A stretch of DNA of 42,010 nt from Mycobacterium sp. 1423905.2 (GCF_001673155.1 NZ_LZLE01000160.1:1-42010); one strand, 5' to 3'; numbered from the stretch's first letter, positions 17,870 to 26,289 are shown. Numbers and translations: made by a program. The notes: generated by a model not told the origin, from the letters alone.

Positions 17870-19267
17870 ATGCGCCGCGACCATCGTCTGGCTATGTTCG
17901 ATCCCGAAGACACAGCGGCCTGGACGGCGGGCAACAACAAGGTCGCTCGCCGGAACTTGCTGTGCACGATGGCGGGTGATCACGTGGCCTTCTCCGTCTG
18001 GACGCTGTGGCCGGTGATGGCGTTGTTCATGCCGTCATCGGTTTACGGTTTCTCCGCGAGTGACAAGTTGCTGCTCGGTGCGGTGGCCACACTGGTGGGT
18101 GGCGCCGCCCGCATCCCGTACACGTTGGGAATCGCCAAGTTCGGTGGCCGGGACTGGACGATGTTCTCGGCGTTCGTGTTGCTGATTCCGACCGTGGCCA
18201 CCATCGTGCTGTTGGCCAACCCGGGACTGCCGCTGTGGCCGTATGTGCTGTGCGCGGCCATGACTGGGCTTGGCGGCGGCAACTACGCGGCGTCCCTGGC
18301 CAACGTCAACGCGTTCTATCCCCAGCGGCTCAAAGGCGCAGCGTTGGCGATCAACGCCGGTGTCGCCAATCTCGGTGTCGCGGTGATCCAATTGGTCGGC
18401 TTGCTGGTTTTGGCCACCGCCGGACACGAAGCGCCGTATTGGGTCTGCGCAATCTACTTGGTGCTGTTGACCGTCGTCGGTATTGCGGCCGCACTGTTCA
18501 TGGACAACTTGGAGCATGGTATCGAGGTCGGGCACCTGCGATCGATCCTGTTCGACCGTGACACCTGGGTGATTTCGCTGTTGTACATCTGCACCTTTGG
18601 ATCGTGGATCGGTTTCTCGTTCGCCTTCGGGCAGGTGCTGGAGGTGAATTTCTCCTCCAAAGGGGAGAGCGCCAAGCACGCCTCCCTGCATGCGGCGCAG
18701 ATCGCGTTCGTCGGACCACTTCTGGGGTCGCTGGCGCGGATCTACGGCGGACGGCTGGGTGACCGATTGGGCGGTAGCCGCGTGACCTTGGGCGTCCTCA
18801 CCGGCATGATCGCCGGCGCCGGGCTTCTGGTGGCGCTCAGCACATACGGTGACCGACACGCGGGCACCACACCGATCACACTGGTCGGCTCCATCGTCGG
18901 TTTCATCGTCTTGTTCATCTTGGCCGGCATGGGCAATGGATCGGTGTTCAAGCTGATTCCGTCGGTTTTCGAAGCACGCAGCCGGTCTTTGCAGCTGGGC
19001 GAGACCGAACGTCGCCGTTGGTCGCGGGCGATGGCGGGTTCGCTGATCGGGATCTGCTCGGCGGTCGGCGCACTCGGTGGCGTGGGCATCAATCTGGCGC
19101 TGCGGGAGTCCTACTTGCGCAGCGGGACCGAAACGGGCGCATATTGGGTGTTCTTGACTTCCTACCTGGTTGCGGCGCTCCTCACCTGGGTGCTGTACGT
19201 GCGCCGGCCGAACTCCGCCTCACTGGTCCGCGCAACGCAGCCTGCGACGGACCTGACGCGAGTGTGA
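17870..19267 (+). CDS. NarK-type nitrate/nitrite transporter, second copy
   Basis: ATG start at 17870, with a GAAAGG ribosome binding site; 465 residues, about 12 transmembrane segments. The signature motifs are slightly changed: GLGGGNYAASLANVNAFYP and GMGNGSVFKLIPSVF. By eye roughly two thirds of residues are identical to the first copy, including long identical runs such as PQRLKG and NPGLPLWPY, so this is an old tandem duplication rather than a recent one. M. tuberculosis has narK3 and narU separated by several genes; this copy may correspond to narU. The 177-bp gap before it leaves room for its own promoter. Confidence 0.9.
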   Translation: MRRDHRLAMFDPEDTAAWTAGNNKVARRNLLCTMAGDHVAFSVWTLWPVMALFMPSSVYGFSASDKLLLGAVATLVGGAARIPYTLGIAKFGGRDWTMFSAFVLLIPTVATIVLLANPGLPLWPYVLCAAMTGLGGGNYAASLANVNAFYPQRLKGAALAINAGVANLGVAVIQLVGLLVLATAGHEAPYWVCAIYLVLLTVVGIAAALFMDNLEHGIEVGHLRSILFDRDTWVISLLYICTFGSWIGFSFAFGQVLEVNFSSKGESAKHASLHAAQIAFVGPLLGSLARIYGGRLGDRLGGSRVTLGVLTGMIAGAGLLVALSTYGDRHAGTTPITLVGSIVGFIVLFILAGMGNGSVFKLIPSVFEARSRSLQLGETERRRWSRAMAGSLIGICSAVGALGGVGINLALRESYLRSGTETGAYWVFLTSYLVAALLTWVLYVRRPNSASLVRATQPATDLTRV

Positions 19268-19306
19268 CTAACACCCCACCGTGGGCAATGCGTAAGCAAT
19301 TGCGCG

Positions 19307-19322
19307 GTAATGCATCTGAAAC
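19307..19322 (+). promoter_or_regulatory. Weak GlnR-like half box before nnaR
   Basis: GTAAT-N6-GAAAC ends 22 bp before the nnaR start. It resembles one a/b half of the remembered GlnR consensus GTnAC-N6-GaAAC, with one mismatch. The evidence is thin on its own and is listed because of the nitrate context. Confidence 0.3.
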
Positions 19323-19344
19323 GTGTCAGGCATAAACAAGTAAT

Positions 19345-20499
19345 ATGGCCCAGTCAAACTCTGCGCCACTGACCGGTTACCGGATTGCAGTGACTTCAGC
19401 GCGTCGCGCCGAGGAGTTGTGCGCACTGCTGCGCCGCCAGGGCGCCGAGGTGTGCAGCGCCCCAGCGATCTGCATGATCGCCCTGCCCGACGACGACGAA
19501 CTACACGCCAACACCGAGGCGTTGATCGCCGATCCACCCGACATTCTCGTCGCCCACACCGGCATCGGTTTCCGCGGCTGGGTCGCCGCCGCCGAAGGCT
19601 GGGGTCTGGCCGGCCCATTGCTCGACTCCTTGGCCTCGGCCCGAGTGGTGTCGCGGGGCCCCAAAGCGACCGGCGCGCTGCGCGCGGCCGGGTTGCGGGA
19701 GGAGTGGTCGCCGGAGTCCGAATCCTCGCACGAGGTGCTGGAATACCTGCTGGAGTCGGGAGTGGCCGGCAAGCGCATCGCCGTCCAGCTGCACGGCGCG
19801 ACAGACGCCTGGGACCCGGCTCCGGAATTCCTCACCGGCTTGCGCTCGGCGGGTGCGGAGGTGGTGGCGATCCGGGTGTACCGATGGAAGCCAACCCCGT
19901 TGGGCGGCGACTTCGACCAGTTGGTGACCGGGATCGCGCGGCGGCAATTCGACGCGGTCAGTTTCACGTCGGCGCCGGCCGCGGCGGCGATGCTGGAACG
20001 GGGCCGCGAGTTGGACATCGAGGAACAACTGGTGGAGGCGCTGCGCACGGGGGTGCACGCGATGTGCGTCGGTCCGGTGACGTCGCGACCGCTGATCCGA
20101 AAGGGCATCCCCACCTCGGCGCCGGAACGGATGCGGTTGGGCGCCTTGGCTCGCCATATAGCCGAGGAACTCCCGCTGCTGGGCTCGTGCAGCGTGAAGG
20201 CCGCCGGTCACCTGATCGACATCCGCGGAACATGTGTGCTGGTCGACGGGTCGGTCAAGACGGTATCGGGTTCTGGCATGGCGATTCTGCGCGCGCTGGC
20301 GCAGCGCCCCGGTGACGTCGTTGGCCGCAACGATCTGTTGCGGGTGCTGCCGGGCAACGGCAACGACACGCACGCGGTGGACACGGCAGTGCTGCGGTTA
20401 CGCGCCGCGTTGGGTGACAAGAACATCATCGCGACGGTGGTCAAGCGTGGTTACCGATTAGCCATCGACGCACATCTGGATGAGGAGTCACACGTCTGA
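19345..20499 (+). CDS. nnaR: NnaR-type regulator: uroporphyrinogen-III synthase-like domain fused to a winged-helix DNA-binding domain
   Basis: ATG start at 19345; 384 residues (Rv0260c is about 381). Residues about 10-265 match the HemD fold (GYRIAVTSARRAEEL, VSRGPKATGALRAAG, DAVSFTSAPAAAAML). Residues about 285-376 form an OmpR-type winged helix (GDVVGRNDLLRVLP, DTAVLRLRAALGD, TVVKRGYRLA). Orthologues in Streptomyces and M. smegmatis (NnaR) work with GlnR to switch on nitrate/nitrite assimilation genes. Its neighbours (narK, narK, nirBD) fit that role exactly. The HemD-like part is more likely a sensor than an enzyme. The stop overlaps the chelatase ATG by one base. Confidence 0.9.
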   Translation: MAQSNSAPLTGYRIAVTSARRAEELCALLRRQGAEVCSAPAICMIALPDDDELHANTEALIADPPDILVAHTGIGFRGWVAAAEGWGLAGPLLDSLASARVVSRGPKATGALRAAGLREEWSPESESSHEVLEYLLESGVAGKRIAVQLHGATDAWDPAPEFLTGLRSAGAEVVAIRVYRWKPTPLGGDFDQLVTGIARRQFDAVSFTSAPAAAAMLERGRELDIEEQLVEALRTGVHAMCVGPVTSRPLIRKGIPTSAPERMRLGALARHIAEELPLLGSCSVKAAGHLIDIRGTCVLVDGSVKTVSGSGMAILRALAQRPGDVVGRNDLLRVLPGNGNDTHAVDTAVLRLRAALGDKNIIATVVKRGYRLAIDAHLDEESHV

Positions 20500-21269
20500 T
20501 GACCTTGGTCTTGGCAGCGCACGGCACCCGCAGAGCCTCCGGTGTCGCGATGATCGGCGACCTCGCCACCCGAGTGAGCGAGTTGATGAGCCGCCCGGTG
20601 CGCGTGGCCTTCGTCGATGTGTTGGGGCCCACACCCAGTGAAGTCCTCGGCGAGCTGGCAACACACCATCCGGGACCGGCCGTGGTGGTACCGGCGTTCT
20701 TGTCGCGCGGCTACCACGTCCGCACCGACTTGCCCGAGCACATCGCAGTCAGCGGGCATCCCGATGTCACCGTCACCCCCGCACTGGGGCCGAGTTCCGA
20801 CATCGCCCGAATCCTCCATCAGCAACTGGTTCAATTCGGTTGGCAGCCTGGCGATTCGGTGATCTTGGCAGCGGCGGGCACCTCAGACCCGCTGGCGCGC
20901 AACGACCTTCACACCACCGCAGAGCTGCTGTCCGCGCTGACCGGAACGCCGGTGGCATTGGGCTTCGCGGCCACCGGCTCGCCCAGTGTGCGGCAAGCCG
21001 TCGCCGCCGCTCGCCGCCACGGCACACACCGGGTGGTGGTCGCCTCCTACTTGTTGGCCGACGGCCTTTTCCAACAACGGCTGCACACCTCCGGCGCCGA
21101 CCTGGTCACCGAGCCGCTGGGCACCCATCCGGGGCTGCCACAGTTGATCGCCAACCGGTTTCGCCGGGCCGCGGCGCATCGATCCACCGCCCGCCGGCCG
21201 GTTCGTCGACCGAATTGTGTCGAGCACAACGGATTGCTGCACTGGCGGGCCCCTACCAGCGGCGCTTGA
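20499..21269 (+). CDS. Sirohydrochlorin chelatase (CbiX/SirB family), Rv0259c-like
   Basis: ATG at 20499 overlaps the nnaR stop (TGATG). 256 residues. The catalytic His is at position 8 (LAAHGTR). The metal-site region VVPAFLSRGYHVRTDLP is typical, and the second half repeats the fold with the degenerate AAAGTSDPLARND. The family inserts Fe2+ or Co2+ into sirohydrochlorin. With nirB immediately beyond, its job is most simply to make siroheme for nitrite reductase. The final ~30 residues are basic and poorly conserved in appearance. Confidence 0.88.
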   Translation: MTLVLAAHGTRRASGVAMIGDLATRVSELMSRPVRVAFVDVLGPTPSEVLGELATHHPGPAVVVPAFLSRGYHVRTDLPEHIAVSGHPDVTVTPALGPSSDIARILHQQLVQFGWQPGDSVILAAAGTSDPLARNDLHTTAELLSALTGTPVALGFAATGSPSVRQAVAAARRHGTHRVVVASYLLADGLFQQRLHTSGADLVTEPLGTHPGLPQLIANRFRRAAAHRSTARRPVRRPNCVEHNGLLHWRAPTSGA

Positions 21270-21301
21270 TCTTTGCCGGACATCCGGGTATTCCTGGCAC
21301 C

Positions 21302-21751
21302 ATGGCCCGCAAGGAAGAGCCCTCGCGAGGATTTCTCGACGATGTAGCGAAAATGCTGCGTTTGCCGTTCGGCACACCGGAATTCATCGACCGCATCGTC
21401 ACCGGCAGTGTGAACCAGGTGGGGCGCCGGACGCTGTACCTGCTCATCACCACCTGGGATGCCGCAGGCGGCGGTCCCTTCGCGGCCAGCGCGATCGCCT
21501 CCACCGGGTTGGCCAAGACCGCCGAAATTGTTCAATCGATGTTCATCGGGCCGATCTTCAATCCGCTGTTGAAAATGCTGGGCGCCGACAAGGTCGCCGT
21601 TCGGGCGTCGTTATGCGCCTCTCAGCTCGTCGGCCTGGGCATCATGCGGTACGGGGTGCGCTCAGAGCCGCTGCACTCGATGTCGGTGGAAGCGGTCGTC
21701 GATGCGATCGGCCCGACGATGCAGCGCTATCTCGTCGGCAAGATCGACTAG
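21302..21751 (+). CDS. TetR C-terminal-domain-like protein without helix-turn-helix, Rv0258c-like
   Basis: ATG at 21302 gives 149 residues, as expected for Rv0258c (about 151). The sequence looks like the ligand-binding half of a TetR regulator (RRTLYLLITTWDAAGG, SQLVGLGIMRYGVR, VVDAIGPTMQRYLVG) but starts right before that domain. The 32 bp upstream leave no room for a helix-turn-helix, so it is not a simple truncation in this strain. It could be an effector-binding or dimerisation partner of a real TetR. It lies between the chelatase and the convergent nirD gene (13-bp gap). Confidence 0.75.
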   Translation: MARKEEPSRGFLDDVAKMLRLPFGTPEFIDRIVTGSVNQVGRRTLYLLITTWDAAGGGPFAASAIASTGLAKTAEIVQSMFIGPIFNPLLKMLGADKVAVRASLCASQLVGLGIMRYGVRSEPLHSMSVEAVVDAIGPTMQRYLVGKID

Positions 21752-21764
21752 GCCGGAGGTCGGC

Positions 21765-22121
21765 CTAGGCGGCCACCCGGGCCACCTGGATGTGGCCCTC
21801 CGGCGTGACACGCGCGGGATACACCGGAACCGACACGCGTGGGTCGTCGAGGCAGGACCCGTCGTCCAGGGCGAAAGCTTGTTTGAGGATTGGCGACTGC
21901 ACCGTGGCGCGCCCGCCGCGGTCACCGACGATGCCGCGGGACAGCACCGCCGCACCGGAGAACGGGTCGACGTTGCCGACGGCGTGCACCGAGCCGTCGT
22001 CCAGCCGGAACAGGGCGGCCTGGGTGCCGTCGTCCAGCAAGACCCCCACGCCACGCCCGGGAATGAGGTGGTCGTAGTCGCAGGCGGTGGTCCACACCTG
22101 AATGTCGTTGAGAAGTGTCAT
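21765..22121 (-). CDS. nirD: Nitrite reductase (NADH) small subunit NirD
   Basis: 118 residues, the same length as Rv0253. It is a Rieske-fold protein of the NirD type: the usual Cys-His cluster ligands are absent, as is normal for NirD (CDYDHLIPGRGVGVLL; FRLDDGSVHAVGNVDPFSGA). It is the partner of NirB in reducing nitrite to ammonium. The gene starts 25 bp after the nirB stop on the same strand, so they form an operon. Confidence 0.95.
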   Translation of the reverse strand: MTLLNDIQVWTTACDYDHLIPGRGVGVLLDDGTQAALFRLDDGSVHAVGNVDPFSGAAVLSRGIVGDRGGRATVQSPILKQAFALDDGSCLDDPRVSVPVYPARVTPEGHIQVARVAA

Positions 22122-22146
22122 GATTCCTCCCTAATCAATGCAATGC

Positions 22147-24699
22147 TCAAGAACGAACTTGGGGAATGCCAATGGGCACAGGGACTTTGCGCCCGGATCG
22201 CTCGGTGAAAGTCACGGTCGGGTCGACGGCATCGGGGGCGTTGACGAAGGACACGAACCGTGACAGCTTGTCCGGGTCGTCCAGCACGCCCTTCCACTCG
22301 CACTGGTAATTGGCCACATGCCGTTCCATCGCGGCCTCGAATTCTTCGGCCAAGCCCAGTGAGTCGTCGCAGACGACCTCGCGCACGTGGTCGAGCCCCA
22401 GCGATTCCACCCACGGCGCGGTGCGCTGCAGCCGATCGGCCGTGCGGATGTAGTACATGAGGAACCGGTCGATGTAACGGGTCAGCGTCTCGGTGTCGAG
22501 GTCGCTGGCCAGCAGCTGGGCATGCTTGGGCGTCATCCCGCCGTTGCCGCCGACGTAGAGGTTCCAGCCCTTTTCGGTGGCGATCACGCCGACGTCCTTG
22601 CCGCGCGCCTCGGCGCACTCCCGCGCGCACCCGGAAACACCCAGCTTGATCTTGTGCGGTGCCCGCAGGCCCCGATAGCGCATCTCCAAGTCGATGGCCA
22701 GCTGCACCGAATCCTGTTGCCCGTAGCGGCACCAGTCGCTGCCCACGCAGCTTTTCACGGTGCGCAGCGCCTTACCGTACGCATGGCCGGATTCCATGCC
22801 GCCGTCGACCAACCGCTGCCAGATGGCCGGCAATTGGTCCACTCGCGCGCCGAACATGTCGATGCGCTGCCCGCCGGTGATCTTGGTGTACAGCCCGAAT
22901 TCCTGGGCGATCTCGCCGATCAGAATCAGATGCTCCGGCTTGATGTCACCGCCCGGCACCCGGGGCACCACCGAGTAGCTGCCATTGCGCTGGATGTTGG
23001 CCAGGAAGTGATCGTTGGAGTCCTGCAGTGCGGCTTGCTCGCCCTCCAGGATGTGCTCGGAACCGGTGGACGCGAGGATGGACGCGACGACGGGTTTGCA
23101 GATGTCGCAACCTTTTCCGCGACCAAAGCGCTGCAGCAGACCGGAGAAGGTGCGGATCTCGGTGGCCGAGATGATCTCGAACAGCTCGGCCCTGGACTGG
23201 CTGAAGTGCTCGCACAGCGCCTTGGACTGTTCGACGCCCTCGGCTTCCAGCAGCTGTTTGAGCAGCGGCACGCACGACCCGCAGGAAGTACCGGCCGCCG
23301 TGCACGACTTGAGCGAGGGCACGTCGCCGCAGCCGTCGGCGATCGCGCACTTCAAATCACCCTTGGTGACGTTGTTGCAGGAACAGATCTGCGCCGCATC
23401 GGGCAACGCCCCAACACCCAGAGCACCGGCGCCGTCGCCGGATTGCGCAGGAGCGATGAGAGTCAACGGATCTCCGGGCAGCTCGCTGCCGACCATGGGG
23501 CGCAACACCCCGTAGGAGGAGGCGTCACCGACCAGCACACCGCCGAGCAGGGTCTTGGCGTCGTCGGAGAGCACCAGTTTGGCGTAGGTGCGGTTGACGG
23601 CGTCGTTGATGGCCACTTCGAGGCAGTTCTCGGTAGTGCCCATCGCATCACCGAAGCTGGCGACGTCGACACCCAACAGCTTGAGCTTGGTCGACAGGTC
23701 GGCCTCACCGAATTCGGCCACACCGTCGAGCAGGCGGTCGGCGACCACTTCGGCGCTGGTGTACCCGGGTCCGACCAGGCCATAGCACCGGCCGTCGATC
23801 GCGGCGACCTCGCCGATCGCGAAGATTGCGGGATCGCTGGTCTGGCAAGCCAAGTCGGTAAGGACACCACCGCGCTGGGCGATTGCCAGGTCCGCAGTGC
23901 GTGCCAATTCGTCGCGCGGGCGGACGCCGGCGGCGAAGATGACGACGCCCGCGTTGATCACCTCGCCGTCGCTGAGGCGCACCCGCAGCGCCCCGGAATC
24001 CTGAACCGATTCAATGGCTTCGGTGCCCGTGCCGACGTGCACATTGATGCCGAGCTCGGAGATCATCCGGGCCAGCAACGCGCCGCCGGCCTCGTCGATC
24101 TGCTGGGCCATCAAGCGCGGCATCATCTCGACCACGTGGGTGGGCAACCCGAACTGCCGCAGGGCATTCGCGGCCTCCAAGCCCAGCAGGCCTCCGCCGA
24201 TGACGACCCCGCCGGCGCCCCGGCCGGCTTGCACCGCGCGCTGCGCGCCGGCACGGATGGCGTCGAGATCGTCCAGGGTGCGGTAGACGTGGCACCCGGG
24301 CAAGTCGTGACCCGGCACCGGCGGGACGAACGCGTAGGACCCGGTGGCCAGCACCAATGCGTCATAGTCGTACCGCTGACCGTCGGCGGTGACGACCTTC
24401 TTTGCGGTCCGGTCGATTTCGACGACCCGAGTGTTGAGGAGCAAGCGCACCTGCGGGTCACCGGTGTAGTCGTTGCCGGGCAGCGCCAGCAGGGCGCGGT
24501 CCCAGGATTCGGTGTAGGACGTCAGGCCGACACGGTCATAGGCGGCGTCGGCTTCCTCGGCGAGCACGGTGATCTGCCAGCGCCCGTCGGTGTCGCGGGC
24601 ACGTAGTGCCTCGACGAAGCGGTGACCCACCATGCCGTGCCCGATCACGACGACGCGGCGAACCGCTTCCGGCGTGCGGGAAGTTCCGGCTGAAGGCAT
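22147..24699 (-). CDS. nirB: Assimilatory nitrite reductase (NADH) large subunit NirB
   Basis: 850 residues, full length. Domains in order: FAD/NAD(P)H-binding disulfide-oxidoreductase type with RRVVVIGHGMVGHRF (about 14-28) and GGVVIGGGLLGLEAANALRQ (about 160-180). Next come two BFD-like [2Fe-2S] regions (CSCNNVTKGDL at about 430, with CTAAGTSCGSCVP; then KGCDICKP at about 525). The sulfite/nitrite reductase half carries siroheme-[4Fe-4S] cysteines in CVGSDWCRYG and VSGCARECAEARGKDVG. It reduces nitrite to ammonium in the cytosol with NADH. Divergent from hsp20 with a 216-bp gap holding the phased motif. Confidence 0.96.
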   Translation of the reverse strand: MPSAGTSRTPEAVRRVVVIGHGMVGHRFVEALRARDTDGRWQITVLAEEADAAYDRVGLTSYTESWDRALLALPGNDYTGDPQVRLLLNTRVVEIDRTAKKVVTADGQRYDYDALVLATGSYAFVPPVPGHDLPGCHVYRTLDDLDAIRAGAQRAVQAGRGAGGVVIGGGLLGLEAANALRQFGLPTHVVEMMPRLMAQQIDEAGGALLARMISELGINVHVGTGTEAIESVQDSGALRVRLSDGEVINAGVVIFAAGVRPRDELARTADLAIAQRGGVLTDLACQTSDPAIFAIGEVAAIDGRCYGLVGPGYTSAEVVADRLLDGVAEFGEADLSTKLKLLGVDVASFGDAMGTTENCLEVAINDAVNRTYAKLVLSDDAKTLLGGVLVGDASSYGVLRPMVGSELPGDPLTLIAPAQSGDGAGALGVGALPDAAQICSCNNVTKGDLKCAIADGCGDVPSLKSCTAAGTSCGSCVPLLKQLLEAEGVEQSKALCEHFSQSRAELFEIISATEIRTFSGLLQRFGRGKGCDICKPVVASILASTGSEHILEGEQAALQDSNDHFLANIQRNGSYSVVPRVPGGDIKPEHLILIGEIAQEFGLYTKITGGQRIDMFGARVDQLPAIWQRLVDGGMESGHAYGKALRTVKSCVGSDWCRYGQQDSVQLAIDLEMRYRGLRAPHKIKLGVSGCARECAEARGKDVGVIATEKGWNLYVGGNGGMTPKHAQLLASDLDTETLTRYIDRFLMYYIRTADRLQRTAPWVESLGLDHVREVVCDDSLGLAEEFEAAMERHVANYQCEWKGVLDDPDKLSRFVSFVNAPDAVDPTVTFTERSGRKVPVPIGIPQVRS

Positions 24700-24744
24700 G
24701 CAGACGAGACTACGAACGCGATGTTGCCGGAAATGACGCGAAAT

Positions 24745-24771
24745 GTGACGCGCTTATCACGCTGAAATCAC
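24745..24771 (-). promoter_or_regulatory. Phased GTGAT/GTGAT/GTCAC motif, candidate GlnR/NnaR box for nirB
   Basis: On the minus strand this reads GTGAT-N6-GTGAT-N6-GTCAC, three 5-mers at an exact 11-bp phase, 45 bp upstream of the nirB start. Its spacing and outer elements are identical to the motif before the first narK (16181-16207). A fourth, weaker element (CGTCA) continues the phase downstream. Confidence 0.55.
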
Positions 24772-24821
24772 ACCTGGAAATTCGCTGTGTGACGTCATTC
24801 GCTTTGGGCGAAATCGCTGGT

Positions 24822-24848
24822 GGAACTTAAGCGTAGGTAACTCATGTT
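24822..24848 (+). promoter_or_regulatory. ECF-sigma promoter overlapping a HAIR-like element, for hsp20
   Basis: GGAAC at 24822-24826 and GTT at 24846-24848 are spaced as the remembered SigE/SigH consensus (GGAAC, about 18-19 nt, GTT). Overlapping it, CTTAAGC-N7-ACTCATG (24826-24846) matches the HspR operator HAIR (CTTGAGT-N7-ACTCAAG) at 11 of 14 positions. The M. tuberculosis orthologue Rv0251c is known to respond to SigE/SigH and HspR, which fits. Confidence 0.6.
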
Positions 24849-24915
24849 TAACCCAATAGCCGACCCGTACAGCGTCGGACACAGCTAACTCACAACGAAG
24901 AGTAAGGAGTTATCC

Positions 24916-25353
24916 ATGAGCAACCTTGCCCTATGGACACGATCCGCATGGGACACCGATCGGTGGCTGCGCGACTTCTTCGGTCCGGCTGCATTAGATT
25001 GGTACAAGCCGGTGACCAGCGGTTTCACTCCCGCCGCGGAGGTCGTCAAGGACGGGGATGACGCGGTAGTCCGCTTGGAGCTGCCCGGCGTCGACGTGGA
25101 GAAGGACGTCAACGTCGAGGTCGACCGGGGTCGCCTGGTCATTCACGGCGAACATCGCGACGAGCACGCCGAAGACCAGGACGGACGCACAGTACGGGAG
25201 ATCCGCTACGGGTCCTTCCGCCGGTCGTTCCAGCTGCCCGCCAACGTCACCAGCGAGGCCGTCTCGGCTTCCTATGACGCCGGCGTGCTGACCGTCCGCG
25301 TCGCGGGTGCGTACGCCGGCACTCAGCCGCAGCGCATCGCCATCACCAAGTAA
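24916..25353 (+). CDS. hsp: Small heat-shock protein Hsp20 (Acr2/Rv0251c-like)
   Basis: ATG at 24916 after AAGGAG; 145 residues. An N-terminal aromatic-rich arm (WTRSAWDTDRWLRDFFG) precedes the alpha-crystallin domain (about 35-130): VVRLELPGVDVEKDV, RLVIHGEHRDE, GSFRRSFQLP and the hallmark AGVLTVRVA. It is an ATP-independent chaperone that binds unfolding proteins in the cytosol. M. tuberculosis Acr2 is slightly longer (159). The gene has its own stress-type promoter and is followed by a strong terminator. Confidence 0.95.
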   Translation: MSNLALWTRSAWDTDRWLRDFFGPAALDWYKPVTSGFTPAAEVVKDGDDAVVRLELPGVDVEKDVNVEVDRGRLVIHGEHRDEHAEDQDGRTVREIRYGSFRRSFQLPANVTSEAVSASYDAGVLTVRVAGAYAGTQPQRIAITK

Positions 25354-25363
25354 GTCCACGACA

Positions 25364-25399
25364 TCGAATCGGCGGGACCCGCCGGTCCCGCCGATTCGA
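25364..25399. terminator. Bidirectional hairpin terminator, 16-bp perfect stem
   Basis: TCGAATCGGCGGGACC (25364-25379), loop CGCC, then the exact reverse complement (25384-25399). It sits between the stop codons of hsp20 (25353) and the convergent gene ending at 25403. There is no T-tract, as is usual in mycobacteria. Confidence 0.9.
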
Positions 25400-25402
25400 C
25401 GG

Positions 25403-26200
25403 TTAGCGCCAGCGCGCCAGCAGCTCTTTGGAATACGCCGACAGTGCGTATTGCCAGAACGGCCCGAAACTGATTCGCCCTACACCCAGCCCAGCGAAGG
25501 TGGCCGGATCGTCCTGGTCCGGCAGGGCGATGGCGTTGACGGGCAGCGGCAAGGCAGCTGCCAAGCGCCGCAACGTTTCCGGGTCGTGACGGGCCACCGG
25601 GTACAAGACGTCGGCGCCGGCTGCGGCGGCTTCTTTCAGCCGCGCCACGGCCCGCTCGAAGCGATCGGGCTCCTCACCGTCCTGGTTGAGGAACAGATCG
25701 GTGCGCGCGTTGATCACCACGTGCACACCCGCCGCGTCGGCGGCCGAGCGCAGGGCACCGACCAATTCGGCGTGTTCGGCCGACGACCGCAGCCGGCCGC
25801 CTTCGGAGTGCACGGTGTCTTCGATGTTGAGGCCGACGGCGCCGACCTCCAACAACCCGTCGATGAGCCGTTGCGCCGGCAGCCCGTAACCGGATTCGAT
25901 GTCGACCGACACCGGCACACCGACGGCGGCGGTGATCTGGGCAACGCGTGTCAGGACATCGTCGAACGACATGCCCTCGTTGTCGTTGCGGCCGATCGAG
26001 TCGGCCATCGGGTGACTGCCCACGGTGAGGGCGGCGAAGCCGGCGTCGGCCGCCAATCGGGCCGACCAGGCGTCCCATACCGTCGGAAGCACCACCGGAT
26101 TGCCCGGCTGATGCAGTTCGAGCAAGGTTCGGGCACGTTGAGCGGCCGCTGCTTGACCTGCCCCTGAAGACATACCGACATCGCTTTCTGCCTGGGGCAA
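25403..26200 (-). CDS. Isocitrate lyase/PEP mutase family protein
   Basis: 265 residues from ATG at 26200 (an ATG at 26173 would give 256). It is recognised as the ICL/PEPM superfamily: LPTVWDAWSARLAADAGF, TVGSHPMADSIGRND, the metal/catalytic VSVDIESGYG (about 98-107) and VGLNIEDTV (about 122-130). The KKCGH loop of true isocitrate lyases is absent, so it is more like carboxyphosphonoenolpyruvate mutase, methylisocitrate-lyase or oxaloacetate-decarboxylase relatives such as Rv1998c. The exact reaction is not readable. It is divergent from the succinate dehydrogenase series (89-bp gap). Confidence 0.85.
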   Translation of the reverse strand: MPQAESDVGMSSGAGQAAAAQRARTLLELHQPGNPVVLPTVWDAWSARLAADAGFAALTVGSHPMADSIGRNDNEGMSFDDVLTRVAQITAAVGVPVSVDIESGYGLPAQRLIDGLLEVGAVGLNIEDTVHSEGGRLRSSAEHAELVGALRSAADAAGVHVVINARTDLFLNQDGEEPDRFERAVARLKEAAAAGADVLYPVARHDPETLRRLAAALPLPVNAIALPDQDDPATFAGLGVGRISFGPFWQYALSAYSKELLARWR

Positions 26201-26289
26201 TCCGGAGTTGCCCGACGGTGGACGGAGACTCTGGATACTATCGAGGGCGTACTGTGATCCGTAACACCTTCAGCCCCAGGGAGCATGCT

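Noticed and set aside
21269..21302. Remnant of a helix-turn-helix that would make the TetR-like gene a pseudogene
   Set aside because: Only 32 bp separate it from the chelatase gene, and the remembered orthologue has the same short length.
22387..24606. Very long open frame (about 740 codons) antisense to nirB
   Set aside because: It mirrors nirB codon for codon, shows no recognisable domain and is the usual consequence of high GC at third positions.
26247..26270. CRP-like site (GTG-N8-CAC) upstream of the Sdh1 operon
   Set aside because: Only three matching bases per arm and a spacing unlike TGTGA-N6-TCACA; too weak to list.
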